Shown piece by piece: positions 7,892 to 16,117 of a stretch of DNA of 64,000 nt. Position 1 is the first letter of the stretch. Each line of letters starts with the position of its first letter. A program made the translations under genes and the position numbers. This stretch comes from Sphingomonas panni (GTDB lineage: Bacteria > Pseudomonadota > Alphaproteobacteria > Sphingomonadales > Sphingomonadaceae). The notes under the pieces are model-generated. The model saw only the letters and a list, made by a program, of their open reading frames with translations, was not told the DNA's origin and ran no database searches. The stretch is taken from positions 124,001 through 188,000 of the forward strand of contig NZ_JAKREU010000002.1 in assembly GCF_022664435.1 (NCBI RefSeq). The letters run 5' to 3'.

Positions 7892-8581
7892 TCAATCGTC
7901 GCCTTGCGGCTTGGGCAACAGCAGCGCGAGCAGGAGCATCCGGCATTCGCCGTCGATCACCCCGTCGACCATCTCCGGGCGAAAGCGCCGCTGGAACGCG
8001 GCAGTGGCGGCGGTCGCGTCGGACACATCATAGCCGAAACGTTCGAGCGCCAGCAGGAACCCCGCGTCGCTCCAGCCCGGGTCCATCAGGTTGCGGGTCG
8101 GTCTAGGGAGCGCGAGCCGGAGGCGTGACAGGCGGTTCCATGGGAACAGCTCGCCCGGGTCCTGCTTGCGCACCGGCGCGATATCCGAATGGCCGACGAC
8201 ATTGCCCCGCGTGATCGCGTGCCGGTCCTTGATCGCATGGACCAGCGGGATCAGCGCATCGATCTGCGCCGCCGGAAACTCCCGATAACCCCATTCATGG
8301 CCCGGATTGACCAGTTCGATGCCGATCGACGCGCTGTTCACGTCGGTGATCCCGCGCCAGTGCGAACGGCCCGCATGCCATGCGCGCTTGTCCTCGGCGA
8401 CCAAGCGATGGATCGTGCCGTCCTCGTCGATCAGGTAATGCGCCGACACCTGCGACGCCGGATCGGTCAGCCGCGCGATGGCCGACGCCGCATCGGCCAT
8501 CCCGGTATAGTGCAGCACGATCATCGTCACGGGCAGCCCGCGTTCGCCGAAATTGGGCGACGGCGTATCGATCATCTCCAT
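7892..8581 (-). CDS. N-acetylmuramoyl-L-alanine amidase (AmpD/AmiD family)
   Basis: A 229-residue Amidase_2 zinc amidase that cleaves between N-acetylmuramic acid and the peptide stem of peptidoglycan. Zinc ligands are H24 ('IVLHYTGM'), H131 and D141 ('GHSDIAPVRKQDPG'). 'GIELVNPGHEWGY' and 'FPWNRL' are the AmiD-type motifs. A C-terminal peptidoglycan-binding-like domain (about 165-222, 'AAFQRRFRPEMVDGVID') follows. No signal peptide or lipobox is visible, so it may act in the cytoplasm on recycled anhydro-muropeptides, as AmpD does. It lies between rnpB and cheR without coupling to either. Confidence 0.9.
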   Translation of the reverse strand: MEMIDTPSPNFGERGLPVTMIVLHYTGMADAASAIARLTDPASQVSAHYLIDEDGTIHRLVAEDKRAWHAGRSHWRGITDVNSASIGIELVNPGHEWGYREFPAAQIDALIPLVHAIKDRHAITRGNVVGHSDIAPVRKQDPGELFPWNRLSRLRLALPRPTRNLMDPGWSDAGFLLALERFGYDVSDATAATAAFQRRFRPEMVDGVIDGECRMLLLALLLPKPQGDD

Positions 8582-8656
8582 CCCGGCCCTCCCCTCACCC
8601 GCATCGCCACCCGATTGCGGCGGGACGCAGGGAAAGGCAAGCCCGCGCCCGAGATC

Positions 8657-9493
8657 CTAATGCGCCGCCGGCCGGTACATGCCGCGATAGCGTTCGGAGG
8701 GGACCAGCGCCTCGGTATGGCCGCTCACCGTCTCACCCGCCCCCAGCACCAGCAGTCCGCCCGGCCGCAACACTCCGGCGATCCGGTCCAGCACCACCCG
8801 TCGTGCCGCGGGCGACAGGTACAACAGCACGTTGCGGCACAATATGATGTCGAACTTACCCGCCGGCATCGGATCGGACAGCAAATTCTGCTGGCTGTAC
8901 AACAGGCGGAAACGCAGTTCGGGCTTCGCCTCCCACCACTCCTCCTGCACGTCGAACCAGCGCATCATCCTGCGTATCGACAGCCCGCGCTGAATCTCGA
9001 ACTGGGTATAGCGCCCGGTGCGGGCCCGCAGCAGCGCGCGGGTCGAAATGTCGGTCGCGCGCAGTTCGGGCAGGACCAGCCCGTCACGCTCCTGCGCCTC
9101 GGCGAACAACATCGCGAGCGACAGCGGTTCCTGCCCGGTCGAACAGGCCGCCGACCAGATGCGCAGCCGGCGCTGCGAACCCGCCGCCATGTCGGCCGCC
9201 GCCGCGACCACCTGGTCGAGGACCGACGAGTCGCGAAAGAACGACGTTTCCTGGTTCAGCAGGGCATCGACGACCAGCTCGGCCAGACCCTTTTCGCACC
9301 GCCCCCCCTCGGCGATGCGCGCGACCAGTTCGTCGAGCGACGCGAGGCCACGTTCGCGCAGCATCGGTTGCAGCGCACTGTCGATCCGCCATGCGCGCCC
9401 GGCATCGAGTTGTTGCCCGGTACGCTGTTCGAGCAGGGTGACGATCTTGCTCGCCGCGTGGCTCAACGGCGGTGCGCCCTGCGGCATGGTCAT
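8657..9493 (-). CDS. cheR: Chemotaxis protein methyltransferase CheR
   Basis: A 278-residue SAM-dependent methyltransferase that methylates glutamates of chemoreceptors. The SAM site is visible in 'IWSAACSTGQEPLSLAMLF' and 'FDIILCRNVLLYLS'. The N-terminal helical domain has 'RERGLASLDELVARI'. The start at 9493 overlaps the cheB stop (ATGA); the longer upstream frame lies inside cheB and is rejected. It is the last gene of the che operon. Confidence 0.94.
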   Translation of the reverse strand: MTMPQGAPPLSHAASKIVTLLEQRTGQQLDAGRAWRIDSALQPMLRERGLASLDELVARIAEGGRCEKGLAELVVDALLNQETSFFRDSSVLDQVVAAAADMAAGSQRRLRIWSAACSTGQEPLSLAMLFAEAQERDGLVLPELRATDISTRALLRARTGRYTQFEIQRGLSIRRMMRWFDVQEEWWEAKPELRFRLLYSQQNLLSDPMPAGKFDIILCRNVLLYLSPAARRVVLDRIAGVLRPGGLLVLGAGETVSGHTEALVPSERYRGMYRPAAH

Positions 9494-10533
9494 GCGGAGC
9501 GCTTTCTCTGGGCAATGAAGGCGCCCAGCTGGTCGGGAGTACCGATGGTGGAGGCAAGGCCGCTCTCGGCGATCGCGCCGGGCATACCCCACACGACCGA
9601 ACTGTCACGGTCCTGCACCGCGACGACGCCGCCTGCCGCGCGAATACGCTCGGCACCACGGCATCCGTCCCGGCCCATGCCCGACAGGACGACCGCCAAG
9701 GCCCGTTCGCCGAACACCTCCGCCACCGATTCGAACATCGGATCGACCGAGGGCATGCAACCGCTGATTGCCGGTCGACGATCCAGCCGGGTGGCAGCGC
9801 CGTCCGTCGTCGGCACGATGCGGACATGCGCGTCGCCGGGCGCCAGGATCATCCGCCCCCGCTGTACCCGCAGGCTGTCGCGGGCGACATCGACCGGTCG
9901 GCGCGCCAGCGTTGTCAGCTGCTGCGCGAAATATTCGGTGAACGATCCGGGCAGGTGCTGCGTGACGAGGATCGGTACGTCCATATCGTCGGGCAACGTC
10001 CGCAGCAGCCGCGACAGCGCATGGATACCGCCCGTCGACGCACCGATGGCGATGACGTCGAACGGATCGCTCCGCACCCCCGCCATGCCCGGCGAACGCG
10101 GCTTGGCCATCACATCGCCGACCAGCGCGGTCAGCCGTTCGGCGAACCCCCCGGCCAATGGACTCGATTCGGGCTTGGCCAGCGTCGCGGCCGCGCCCAG
10201 CGACATCGCGTGCAGCGCGGTCGGCGAACCGGCGGCGCAGCTGCCCGACAGGATGATGACCCGCGCATCGGGTGCGAGCGCGAACAGCGCCGGCAGCCCG
10301 GACAGGCCGTCGATGCCCGGCAGGTTGATGTCCAGCAGGATCAGGTCGACGACGTGGTCGCGCAATACCGCCTGCGCCTGCGCGATGCCACCCACGGCGG
10401 CAAGGACTTCACAGTCCGGAATGGCGTCGACGATCCGGGTGATGACGCAGCGCGTGACCGCCGAATCATCGACGATCATCACCCGCAACGCACCGGGGTC
10501 GGGCACCGCTGGTCGTAGGCAGGCGGCGACCAC
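9490..10533 (-). CDS. cheB: Chemotaxis response regulator protein-glutamate methylesterase CheB
   Basis: A 347-residue CheB: a receiver domain (about 15-135, phospho-acceptor D68 in 'LLDINLPGIDG') linked to a methylesterase domain. The catalytic triad is S166 ('GASTGG'), H193 ('VTQHLPG') and D289 ('SGMGRDG'). It removes methyl groups from chemoreceptors when phosphorylated by CheA. It lies 11 bases downstream of the cheY-like gene and overlaps cheR. Confidence 0.95.
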   Translation of the reverse strand: MVAACLRPAVPDPGALRVMIVDDSAVTRCVITRIVDAIPDCEVLAAVGGIAQAQAVLRDHVVDLILLDINLPGIDGLSGLPALFALAPDARVIILSGSCAAGSPTALHAMSLGAAATLAKPESSPLAGGFAERLTALVGDVMAKPRSPGMAGVRSDPFDVIAIGASTGGIHALSRLLRTLPDDMDVPILVTQHLPGSFTEYFAQQLTTLARRPVDVARDSLRVQRGRMILAPGDAHVRIVPTTDGAATRLDRRPAISGCMPSVDPMFESVAEVFGERALAVVLSGMGRDGCRGAERIRAAGGVVAVQDRDSSVVWGMPGAIAESGLASTIGTPDQLGAFIAQRKRSA

Positions 10534-10544
10534 CCCGATCGCCG

Positions 10545-10910
10545 TTATGCGACGCCGACGATCTGGAGCTTGCTTTCCAGCGTCTCGCGATCGAACGGTT
10601 TCATCACATATTCGTCGGCACCCGCCTCGATCGCGGCGCGGATATAGGCCATGCCGTTCTCGGTCGTGCAGAATACGACCTTGGGATGCAGGCCGCCGTC
10701 GCTCTGGCGCAGCGCCCGCAGGAAATCCATGCCGCTCATCACCGGCATGTTCCAGTCGAGCAGGATGACGTCGGGCTGCCGTTCGGCACAGCGGTCCAGC
10801 GCCTCGCGCCCGTCGCCGGCCTCGCGAACCTCGAACTGCAGGGTTTCCAGGATGTGCCGCGCGACCTTGCGGATCACCTTCGAATCATCGACGACCAGGC
10901 AACTCTTCAT
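10545..10910 (-). CDS. cheY: CheY-like single-domain response regulator
   Basis: A 121-residue receiver. Acidic residues D8/D9 in 'LVVDDSKVIRKV', phospho-acceptor D52 in 'LLDWNMPVMSG', the Thr of 'FCTTENG' and the Lys of 'VMKPFD' are all present. There is no output domain, so it acts as CheY, carrying the signal from CheA to the motor or serving as a phosphate sink. It sits between cheW and cheB in the che operon. Confidence 0.92.
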   Translation of the reverse strand: MKSCLVVDDSKVIRKVARHILETLQFEVREAGDGREALDRCAERQPDVILLDWNMPVMSGMDFLRALRQSDGGLHPKVVFCTTENGMAYIRAAIEAGADEYVMKPFDRETLESKLQIVGVA

Positions 10911-10973
10911 GACGACATCCTACTCTGCACCGGGCCAGCCTAACGCGACTTCGTAAGCAGGCCGTTAAATCCG

Positions 10974-11414
10974 TCAGGCGACGCTGCGCACGCTTCCCGC
11001 CGCCCGCGCGACCACCGCCGCGACGTCGAGGATCAGCACCGCGCGCCCGTCATGGTCGATCATCCCCGACACGACCGGCCCCCATGCCGGGCCGGGCATC
11101 AACCCCGAGGACAGGGCGCGAACCTCGGCGCGAAATGCGTCGTCGAGCATGTCGACCAGCAACGCATAATGATGTCCGTCGACCTGCGTCACCGCTGCGC
11201 GCCGGTGGCTGCACGGCGTGTTGGCCGGATCGATCGCCAGTGCGGTATCGATCACCGTGACCACGCGGCTGCGCAGCGCGGCAAGGCCGCGGACGGCGGG
11301 CGAGGTCCGGGGAACGGGGGAGATATCGGCGATATCGACCACCGATCCGACATGGTCGGACAGGATGGCGACATCCTGTCCGGCGACACGGGCGAGGAGG
11401 AACAGCTTCGGCAT
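10974..11414 (-). CDS. cheW: Chemotaxis coupling protein CheW
   Basis: A 146-residue CheW domain ('FLLARVAGQDVAILSDHVGS', 'PVPRTSPAVRGLAALRSRVV', 'VVSGMIDHDGRAVLILDV'). It links chemoreceptors to CheA. The sequence diverges from E. coli CheW but keeps the length and the beta-strand pattern. Its start is only 2 bases after the cheA stop, so the pair is probably translationally coupled. Confidence 0.85.
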   Translation of the reverse strand: MPKLFLLARVAGQDVAILSDHVGSVVDIADISPVPRTSPAVRGLAALRSRVVTVIDTALAIDPANTPCSHRRAAVTQVDGHHYALLVDMLDDAFRAEVRALSSGLMPGPAWGPVVSGMIDHDGRAVLILDVAAVVARAAGSVRSVA

Positions 11415-11416
11415 CC

Positions 11417-13765
11417 TTACTTCCCCATTGCCCGTCGCACGGCCTGCAGCACGCCCTCGCGGTCGTAGCGATAGATGCTGCCGTCCCCGGTATCGGCCGG
11501 CGACGCGCGCAGCCGGACGACCGGCGTGCCCGCACCGGGCACGACCGGCGCGACGGCATCATCCTGCGTCAGGACCAGCGCCGGTCGTTCGTCGTCCCGC
11601 AGCCGTTCGACCGCGCGATATCCAGCCTGTTCCAGCATCGGCCGCAGGAAGGTGCGCATCCACCCGCTGCCACCATCGGCCAGCAGGCATGTCGGGCGCG
11701 CAATGGCCTTCGGCCCGTCCGATGGCGCGGCCACCATCCGCGCGTGATGTTCGAACAGCCACAGCGGATCGACCTGCTCGACCTGTTCCCCGTCCAGCAG
11801 CACGATGCCGCAGCTCGGCCCGACCTCCATCGCCGGCGCCGCCAGTTCGGGCAGCGTCACGATATCGACCGCATCGTCGATGGTATAGGCCAGCTCGACC
11901 GATCCGTCGGTCAGGCGCAGGACGCTGGTGACCTGTTCCAACCCGTCGGCGATCCGGGCCACCACCGGCAACACCCGCCCGTCGATCGCCAGCCACACGC
12001 GCCCCGAACTGCGTTGCAGGCTGCCGGCCGCGATCCGTTCGATCCGGTCGATCACCGCCAGGGGAATGACGCGCCGATGGCCGTCGAGGTCGTCGAACAG
12101 CAGCGCCCTGACCCCCGGTTCCTCCGCCGCTTCCGCCTCGGCCGCCAGCTCGCGGTCCATCGCGTCGGAAAAGCTCAGCCCGGCGACATGCGCGACCCCC
12201 GCGCAGTCGAGCATCAGCATCGGCTCACCGGTATCGGGCAGCGTCTGCCCGGCGAACAGCCCGGTCGCCATCACCGCGGGCGCGGCGGGCTTGACGACCA
12301 GCTCCTCGGTATCCAGCACGTCGTCGACCAGCAGCGCATAGTCGCCGCCGCCGATCCCGACGACAACCAGCATCCGGCCGCACGTTCCCGGCGTCGATCC
12401 GCCCCCGATAACCTTGCACAGATCGACCATCGGGATGCGGCGGTCGCGGATCTGGACGATGTCGATATCGCCCAGCTGGTCGATGCGGATATTCGCGCCG
12501 CGCAGGCGCACGATCTCGCCGATCGTCTGGCGCGATATGGCGAAGCGATGCTCCCCTGCGCGCACGACGATGGTCGATACGATCGACAGCGTCAGCGGAA
12601 CCTGCACCGCGATGCGCAGGCCCCGACCGGGCTTGTTGTCCAGCGTGACCCGCCCGCCGATCTGGTCGATCGCCGCACGGACCACGTCCATGCCGACACC
12701 CCGTCCCGAAATCTCGGTCGCGACATCGCGCGACGACAGCCCCGGCGCGAACACCAGCTCGCATTGCTGACGCGGCGTCAACTGACGCAGTTCCGCCTCG
12801 CTGCGCTGCCCCGTGCGGGACAATTTGGCGATCAGCCGTTCGGTATCGATGCCGCGTCCGTCGTCGATGATCTCGATGACGATCTGGTTGCCGGACTGTC
12901 GCGCCGATACGTGCAGCCGGCCACTCTCGCGCTTGCCGGCCATGCGGCGCTCGACCGGCGCTTCGATGCCATGGTCGATGGCGTTGCGGACCAGATGGAC
13001 CAGCGGGTCGCGCATGACCTCAATCATCTCGCGGTCCAGCTCGACATCGCTGCCATCGACGGTCAGCGTCACCGCCTTGCCCACCGCCGCCGCCGTATCG
13101 CGCACGATTCGCGGCAGCGGCGAGAACAGCGTCTCGATCTTCTGCATCCGCGTGCGCGTCACCGCGTCGCGCATGTCGGCGACCGATGCCGACAGCCGCT
13201 CCAGCGCCCCCTCGACCGCCGGGTCGAGATCGAGGTCGCGCAGCCGCCGGAACAGTTCGTTGCGGACCAGCACCATGTCCGACATGCCGCTCATCATCCG
13301 ATCGAGCAGGTCGACATTCAGCCGGACACTGCGCAGCGGCGCGCGGCCTTGCGCGATGGCGGCGGCCGCCACCGGCGAGTTGGCCTGCGCGTTGCCCGCC
13401 CCCGGCGCCAGCGCCGCGATCAGGTCGTCTTCGCCCTCGTCGGTCAGCGGCAGGCCGGCATCGATCGCCTCGACCAGTTCGCCGATGCGGTCGACGATCG
13501 CCAGCACTGCATCGACCAGCGCCCGGTCGGGCCGCCGTCGCCCGTCGCGGACCTCGCACAGCGTATCCTCGGCCGCATGGCTGAGCCGCAACAGACGCGG
13601 CAGGTCGAGGAAGCCGCAGCTGCCCTTTACCGTGTGGACGAAGCGGAAGATGGCATCCAGCCGGGCGCGATCGTCGGGCGCGGCTTCCCACGCGACGACC
13701 TCCGTCGACAACGCCTCCAGCGTCTCGCGGGTCTCGGCAATGAATTCCTGTAACAGATCGTCCAT
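11417..13765 (-). CDS. cheA: Chemotaxis histidine kinase CheA
   Basis: A 782-residue CheA. Domains in order: HPt (1-105, phospho-His H44 in 'RFVHTVKGSCGFLD'), P3 dimerisation (about 145-215), P4 ATPase (N-box 'HLVRNAIDHG' 257-266, G1 'DDGRGID', G2 'GRGVGMD'), and P5 CheW-like (about 395-530). A second CheW-like stretch (about 550-675) and a degenerate receiver-like end (about 680-782) follow. The P2 CheY/CheB-docking domain is missing, because only about 40 residues separate HPt from P3. The tail lacks the usual D-x-x-M/L-P-x-x-x-G acceptor motif. It is the first gene of the che operon. Confidence 0.93.
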   Translation of the reverse strand: MDDLLQEFIAETRETLEALSTEVVAWEAAPDDRARLDAIFRFVHTVKGSCGFLDLPRLLRLSHAAEDTLCEVRDGRRRPDRALVDAVLAIVDRIGELVEAIDAGLPLTDEGEDDLIAALAPGAGNAQANSPVAAAAIAQGRAPLRSVRLNVDLLDRMMSGMSDMVLVRNELFRRLRDLDLDPAVEGALERLSASVADMRDAVTRTRMQKIETLFSPLPRIVRDTAAAVGKAVTLTVDGSDVELDREMIEVMRDPLVHLVRNAIDHGIEAPVERRMAGKRESGRLHVSARQSGNQIVIEIIDDGRGIDTERLIAKLSRTGQRSEAELRQLTPRQQCELVFAPGLSSRDVATEISGRGVGMDVVRAAIDQIGGRVTLDNKPGRGLRIAVQVPLTLSIVSTIVVRAGEHRFAISRQTIGEIVRLRGANIRIDQLGDIDIVQIRDRRIPMVDLCKVIGGGSTPGTCGRMLVVVGIGGGDYALLVDDVLDTEELVVKPAAPAVMATGLFAGQTLPDTGEPMLMLDCAGVAHVAGLSFSDAMDRELAAEAEAAEEPGVRALLFDDLDGHRRVIPLAVIDRIERIAAGSLQRSSGRVWLAIDGRVLPVVARIADGLEQVTSVLRLTDGSVELAYTIDDAVDIVTLPELAAPAMEVGPSCGIVLLDGEQVEQVDPLWLFEHHARMVAAPSDGPKAIARPTCLLADGGSGWMRTFLRPMLEQAGYRAVERLRDDERPALVLTQDDAVAPVVPGAGTPVVRLRASPADTGDGSIYRYDREGVLQAVRRAMGK

Positions 13766-13807
13766 GCGGCCCCGCCCGGTTGTGGCGCGACCATGGGCGG
13801 GATCAGG

Positions 13808-13822
13808 TTAAGGCCGGGTTAG
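13808..13822. promoter_or_regulatory. Possible CtrA-binding box upstream of cheA
   Basis: TTAA-GGCCGGG-TTAG has the seven-base spacing of the alphaproteobacterial CtrA consensus TTAA-N7-TTAA with one mismatch. It lies 43 bases upstream of the cheA start. In this class CtrA often controls chemotaxis and motility genes; binding here is inferred only. Confidence 0.4.
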
Positions 13823-13855
13823 TGCGGATGAACCGGTGACGTCCCCGGCCACACC

Positions 13856-13936
13856 GTCACCCCAGCGAAGGCTGGGGTCTCAAGCGGCTCCTGCCCCGCG
13901 CTACGACCGGGAGATCCCAGCCTTCGCTGGGATGAC
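13856..13936. repeat. Intergenic palindromic repeat (family B copy 1)
   Basis: GTCACCCCAGCGAAGGCTGGGG and CCCAGCCTTCGCTGGGATGAC are arms of a long inverted repeat between chpT and cheA. A similar unit is at 31287-31366. The gap 13766-13961 contains no gene. Confidence 0.7.
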
Positions 13937-13961
13937 GCATAAACGACGCAGCGTCGAACCC

Positions 13962-14600
13962 TCACCTCGTAATCAGCGACGCCCCGAACAGCAGTACGGG
14001 CGAATCGACCGGCGACACCTGCAACGTGCCCCCGCTCTGCTCGACCAGCTCGCGCGCGAGACAGGCTGCGGCGGCGCGCGGCGTCATCATCGCCGCATCG
14101 CCCAGCAGCGCACCGCGCAATTCGGCGTCCAGCACGATGCGCAGGCCATCGGCCCGCACCGCAATGTCGATCCCGTTGGCGGTAGGCTCCGCGCCGATAT
14201 CCAGCTGCCCACCCCGCACCAGCGCGTCGCCGGCGATCAGCGCGAGGTTCAGCAGCACCTTGACCGCCGGCTTGGGCAGCGACGGTGCATCGACCATCCA
14301 GCCCAGCTGCACCCGGTGATTGTCGCCGAACAGCCCTTCGAGCGCGGCCCGCGCCTCCCGCGTATCGATCGAATCGCCCAGGCCACCCGACGCGCCGAAG
14401 GCGAGGCGGAAGAATTTCAGTTTGTTCGCCGACGCCCGCGCGCTGTCGGCCAGCAGTTCGAGGCACCGTGCCCGCATATCCGGGTCATGCTCGTCGGCCA
14501 GCAGTTCCAGCCCGTTGTTGAGCGCACCGACGGGGCTGAGCAGGTCATGGCACAATCGCGAACACAGCAGGCTGGCGAAATCGGCTGGGCTGATGTTCAA
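13962..14600 (-). CDS. chpT: Histidine phosphotransferase ChpT
   Basis: A 212-residue ChpT-family protein. The phospho-accepting histidine is H18 in 'CSRLCHDLLSPVGALNNGLE', followed by a long DHp-like hairpin and a degenerate ATPase-like domain ('VKVLLNLALIAGDALVRGG'). In Caulobacter ChpT relays phosphate from CckA to CtrA and CpdR; the same role is expected here. The start overlaps the stop of the JAMM gene (ATGA). It lies upstream of the che operon on the same strand, separated by a palindromic repeat. Confidence 0.88.
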   Translation of the reverse strand: MNISPADFASLLCSRLCHDLLSPVGALNNGLELLADEHDPDMRARCLELLADSARASANKLKFFRLAFGASGGLGDSIDTREARAALEGLFGDNHRVQLGWMVDAPSLPKPAVKVLLNLALIAGDALVRGGQLDIGAEPTANGIDIAVRADGLRIVLDAELRGALLGDAAMMTPRAAAACLARELVEQSGGTLQVSPVDSPVLLFGASLITR

Positions 14601-15097
14601 TGCGACGACCCTTGTGCTTTGGCGAACGTCATCGTCCGCCCGGCCCCGTCCATGTGCACCGCTTCACAGTTTTTTTCAACGTGGCCGGCTTGCTTTACGG
14701 CGAAGGTCACGGGATCGAACCGGCCGTGCCGTGCCCCGCCCGCGACCGCCCGCCACAGCCGGACGGTGCCGCCGCCGACGATCAGCCACAGCTTGCCATC
14801 CGCCGCCGCCTGCGCCGCATCGGTCGCGGACGGATCGGCACTGCCCGAGGGGTGCGAATGATACCATCCCAGCACCGCCGGCCCGCCCCGACGTGCATCG
14901 CGCAGCGCGGCGAACAGCATTGCCGGGTCGATCTCGAAATGCCGTGCCGGGTCGGCGGCCACGTTCGGCGCTGGTTCCGCAACGGCAATGGCGTCACCCG
15001 TCCCGCGCAGGATGCCGCAAATCTCGGTCGCACTTTCGTTGGCCGCCCGTAACAGTTTACCCAGCAACTCGCTTGAAATTTCCGGTTCCATCGCCAT
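14597..15097 (-). CDS. JAMM/Mov34 (M67) family metallopeptidase-like protein
   Basis: A 166-residue JAB/MPN domain protein. The full JAMM zinc motif is present: E25 ('ATEICGIL'), H80-S-H82 in 'WYHSHPSGSADPS', S90 and D93. Bacterial members cleave peptide or isopeptide bonds, for example to process sulfur-carrier proteins. The substrate is unknown here. It is coupled to chpT by a 4-base overlap. Its start is only 10 bases from the divergent rluD-like start, so their promoters must overlap or lie within the genes. An alternative start is Met3. Confidence 0.85.
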   Translation of the reverse strand: MAMEPEISSELLGKLLRAANESATEICGILRGTGDAIAVAEPAPNVAADPARHFEIDPAMLFAALRDARRGGPAVLGWYHSHPSGSADPSATDAAQAAADGKLWLIVGGGTVRLWRAVAGGARHGRFDPVTFAVKQAGHVEKNCEAVHMDGAGRTMTFAKAQGSSH

Positions 15098-15107
15098 CTC
15101 CTATCCA

Positions 15108-16061
15108 ATGGACCGGGGGGTTTCCACGATCGAGGCGCGCATCACCGACGCGACGCACGGGCAGCGGATCGACAAGGCATTGGCCGAGGTCGTCGCCGAC
15201 CTCTCGCGCGAACGGATCAAGGCGCTGCTCGCCGCCGGCCATATCCAGGGTAGCGACGGCCCGGTATCGGACGGCAAGCGCAAGGTGACCGCCGGGCAGG
15301 TCTTCACGATCACCGTCCCCGCCGCCGTCCCGCTGGACAATGTGGCGCAGGATATTCCGCTGGTCGTCGCCTATGAGGACGACCATCTGATCGTGGTGGA
15401 CAAGCCCGCCGGGCTGGTCGTTCATCCCGCCGCCGGCAATCTCGACGGGACGCTGGTCAATGCCCTCCTGCACCACTGCGCGGGCAAGCTGTCGGGCATC
15501 GGCGGCGTCGCCCGGCCGGGCATCGTCCACCGTATCGACAAGGATACGTCGGGGCTGCTGGTCGTCGCCAAGGACGATGTTTCGCACGAAGGACTGGCGA
15601 AACAGTTCAAGGACCACAGCATCGATCGCCGCTATCTCGCGATCGCGGCGGGCCGGGTGTCAACTTCGGCGGGAACGGTGGATGCGCCACTGGCGCGTTC
15701 CCCCAATGATCGCAAGAAGATGGCCATCGTCCACAGCCCCACCGCAAAACATGCGGTGACCCACTTTCGCAAACTTCGGCAACTTGCTGGGGCATCGCTG
15801 ATCGAATGCCGGCTGGAAACCGGGCGCACGCACCAGGTGCGCGTCCACATGGCGTCCATCGGCCATCCGCTGCTGGGCGATCCGGTCTATGCCGGGCGTC
15901 GACCGGCGCTGAAGGCCCAGCTGGAAACGCTCGATTTCCGCCGGCAGGCATTGCACGCCGCACATCTGGGGTTCATCCATCCGGTCACAAAAAACGCTTT
16001 GTCGTTCGATAGTGACCTTCCGGCAGACATGCAGGAACTGTTGGACCATCTTCACGTATAG
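15108..16061 (+). CDS. rluD: RluD-family 23S rRNA pseudouridine synthase
   Basis: A 317-residue RluA/RluD-family enzyme that isomerises specific uridines in 23S rRNA. An S4 RNA-binding domain (about 18-68, 'DLSRERIKALLAAGHIQGSD') precedes the catalytic domain. The catalytic Asp is D144 in 'VHRIDKDTSGLLVVAK', and 'GRTHQVRVHMASIGHPLLGD' is the second signature. The ATG at 15108 is chosen because the frame upstream runs antisense to the JAMM gene; no strong ribosome site is visible. RluC or RluA cannot be fully excluded, but the S4 domain and length favour RluD. Confidence 0.9.
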   Translation: MDRGVSTIEARITDATHGQRIDKALAEVVADLSRERIKALLAAGHIQGSDGPVSDGKRKVTAGQVFTITVPAAVPLDNVAQDIPLVVAYEDDHLIVVDKPAGLVVHPAAGNLDGTLVNALLHHCAGKLSGIGGVARPGIVHRIDKDTSGLLVVAKDDVSHEGLAKQFKDHSIDRRYLAIAAGRVSTSAGTVDAPLARSPNDRKKMAIVHSPTAKHAVTHFRKLRQLAGASLIECRLETGRTHQVRVHMASIGHPLLGDPVYAGRRPALKAQLETLDFRRQALHAAHLGFIHPVTKNALSFDSDLPADMQELLDHLHV

Positions 16062-16117
16062 GTTTCGGCGATTCCGCGATGCGGTACAGCCACCAAGGAC
16101 AAAGGGAGTTTCACGCG

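Noticed and set aside
8189..10768. Long plus-strand open frame opposite cheR and cheB
   Set aside because: It is antisense to genes with full family motifs and has biased, low-information composition. High GC makes such shadows common.
11744..13753. Open frame of about 670 codons opposite cheA
   Set aside because: Same reason: antisense to a well-supported CheA gene.
14705..14730. GGTTCGATCCCG-like sequence resembling a tRNA T-arm
   Set aside because: It lies inside the JAMM gene and no acceptor, D or anticodon arms are present around it.
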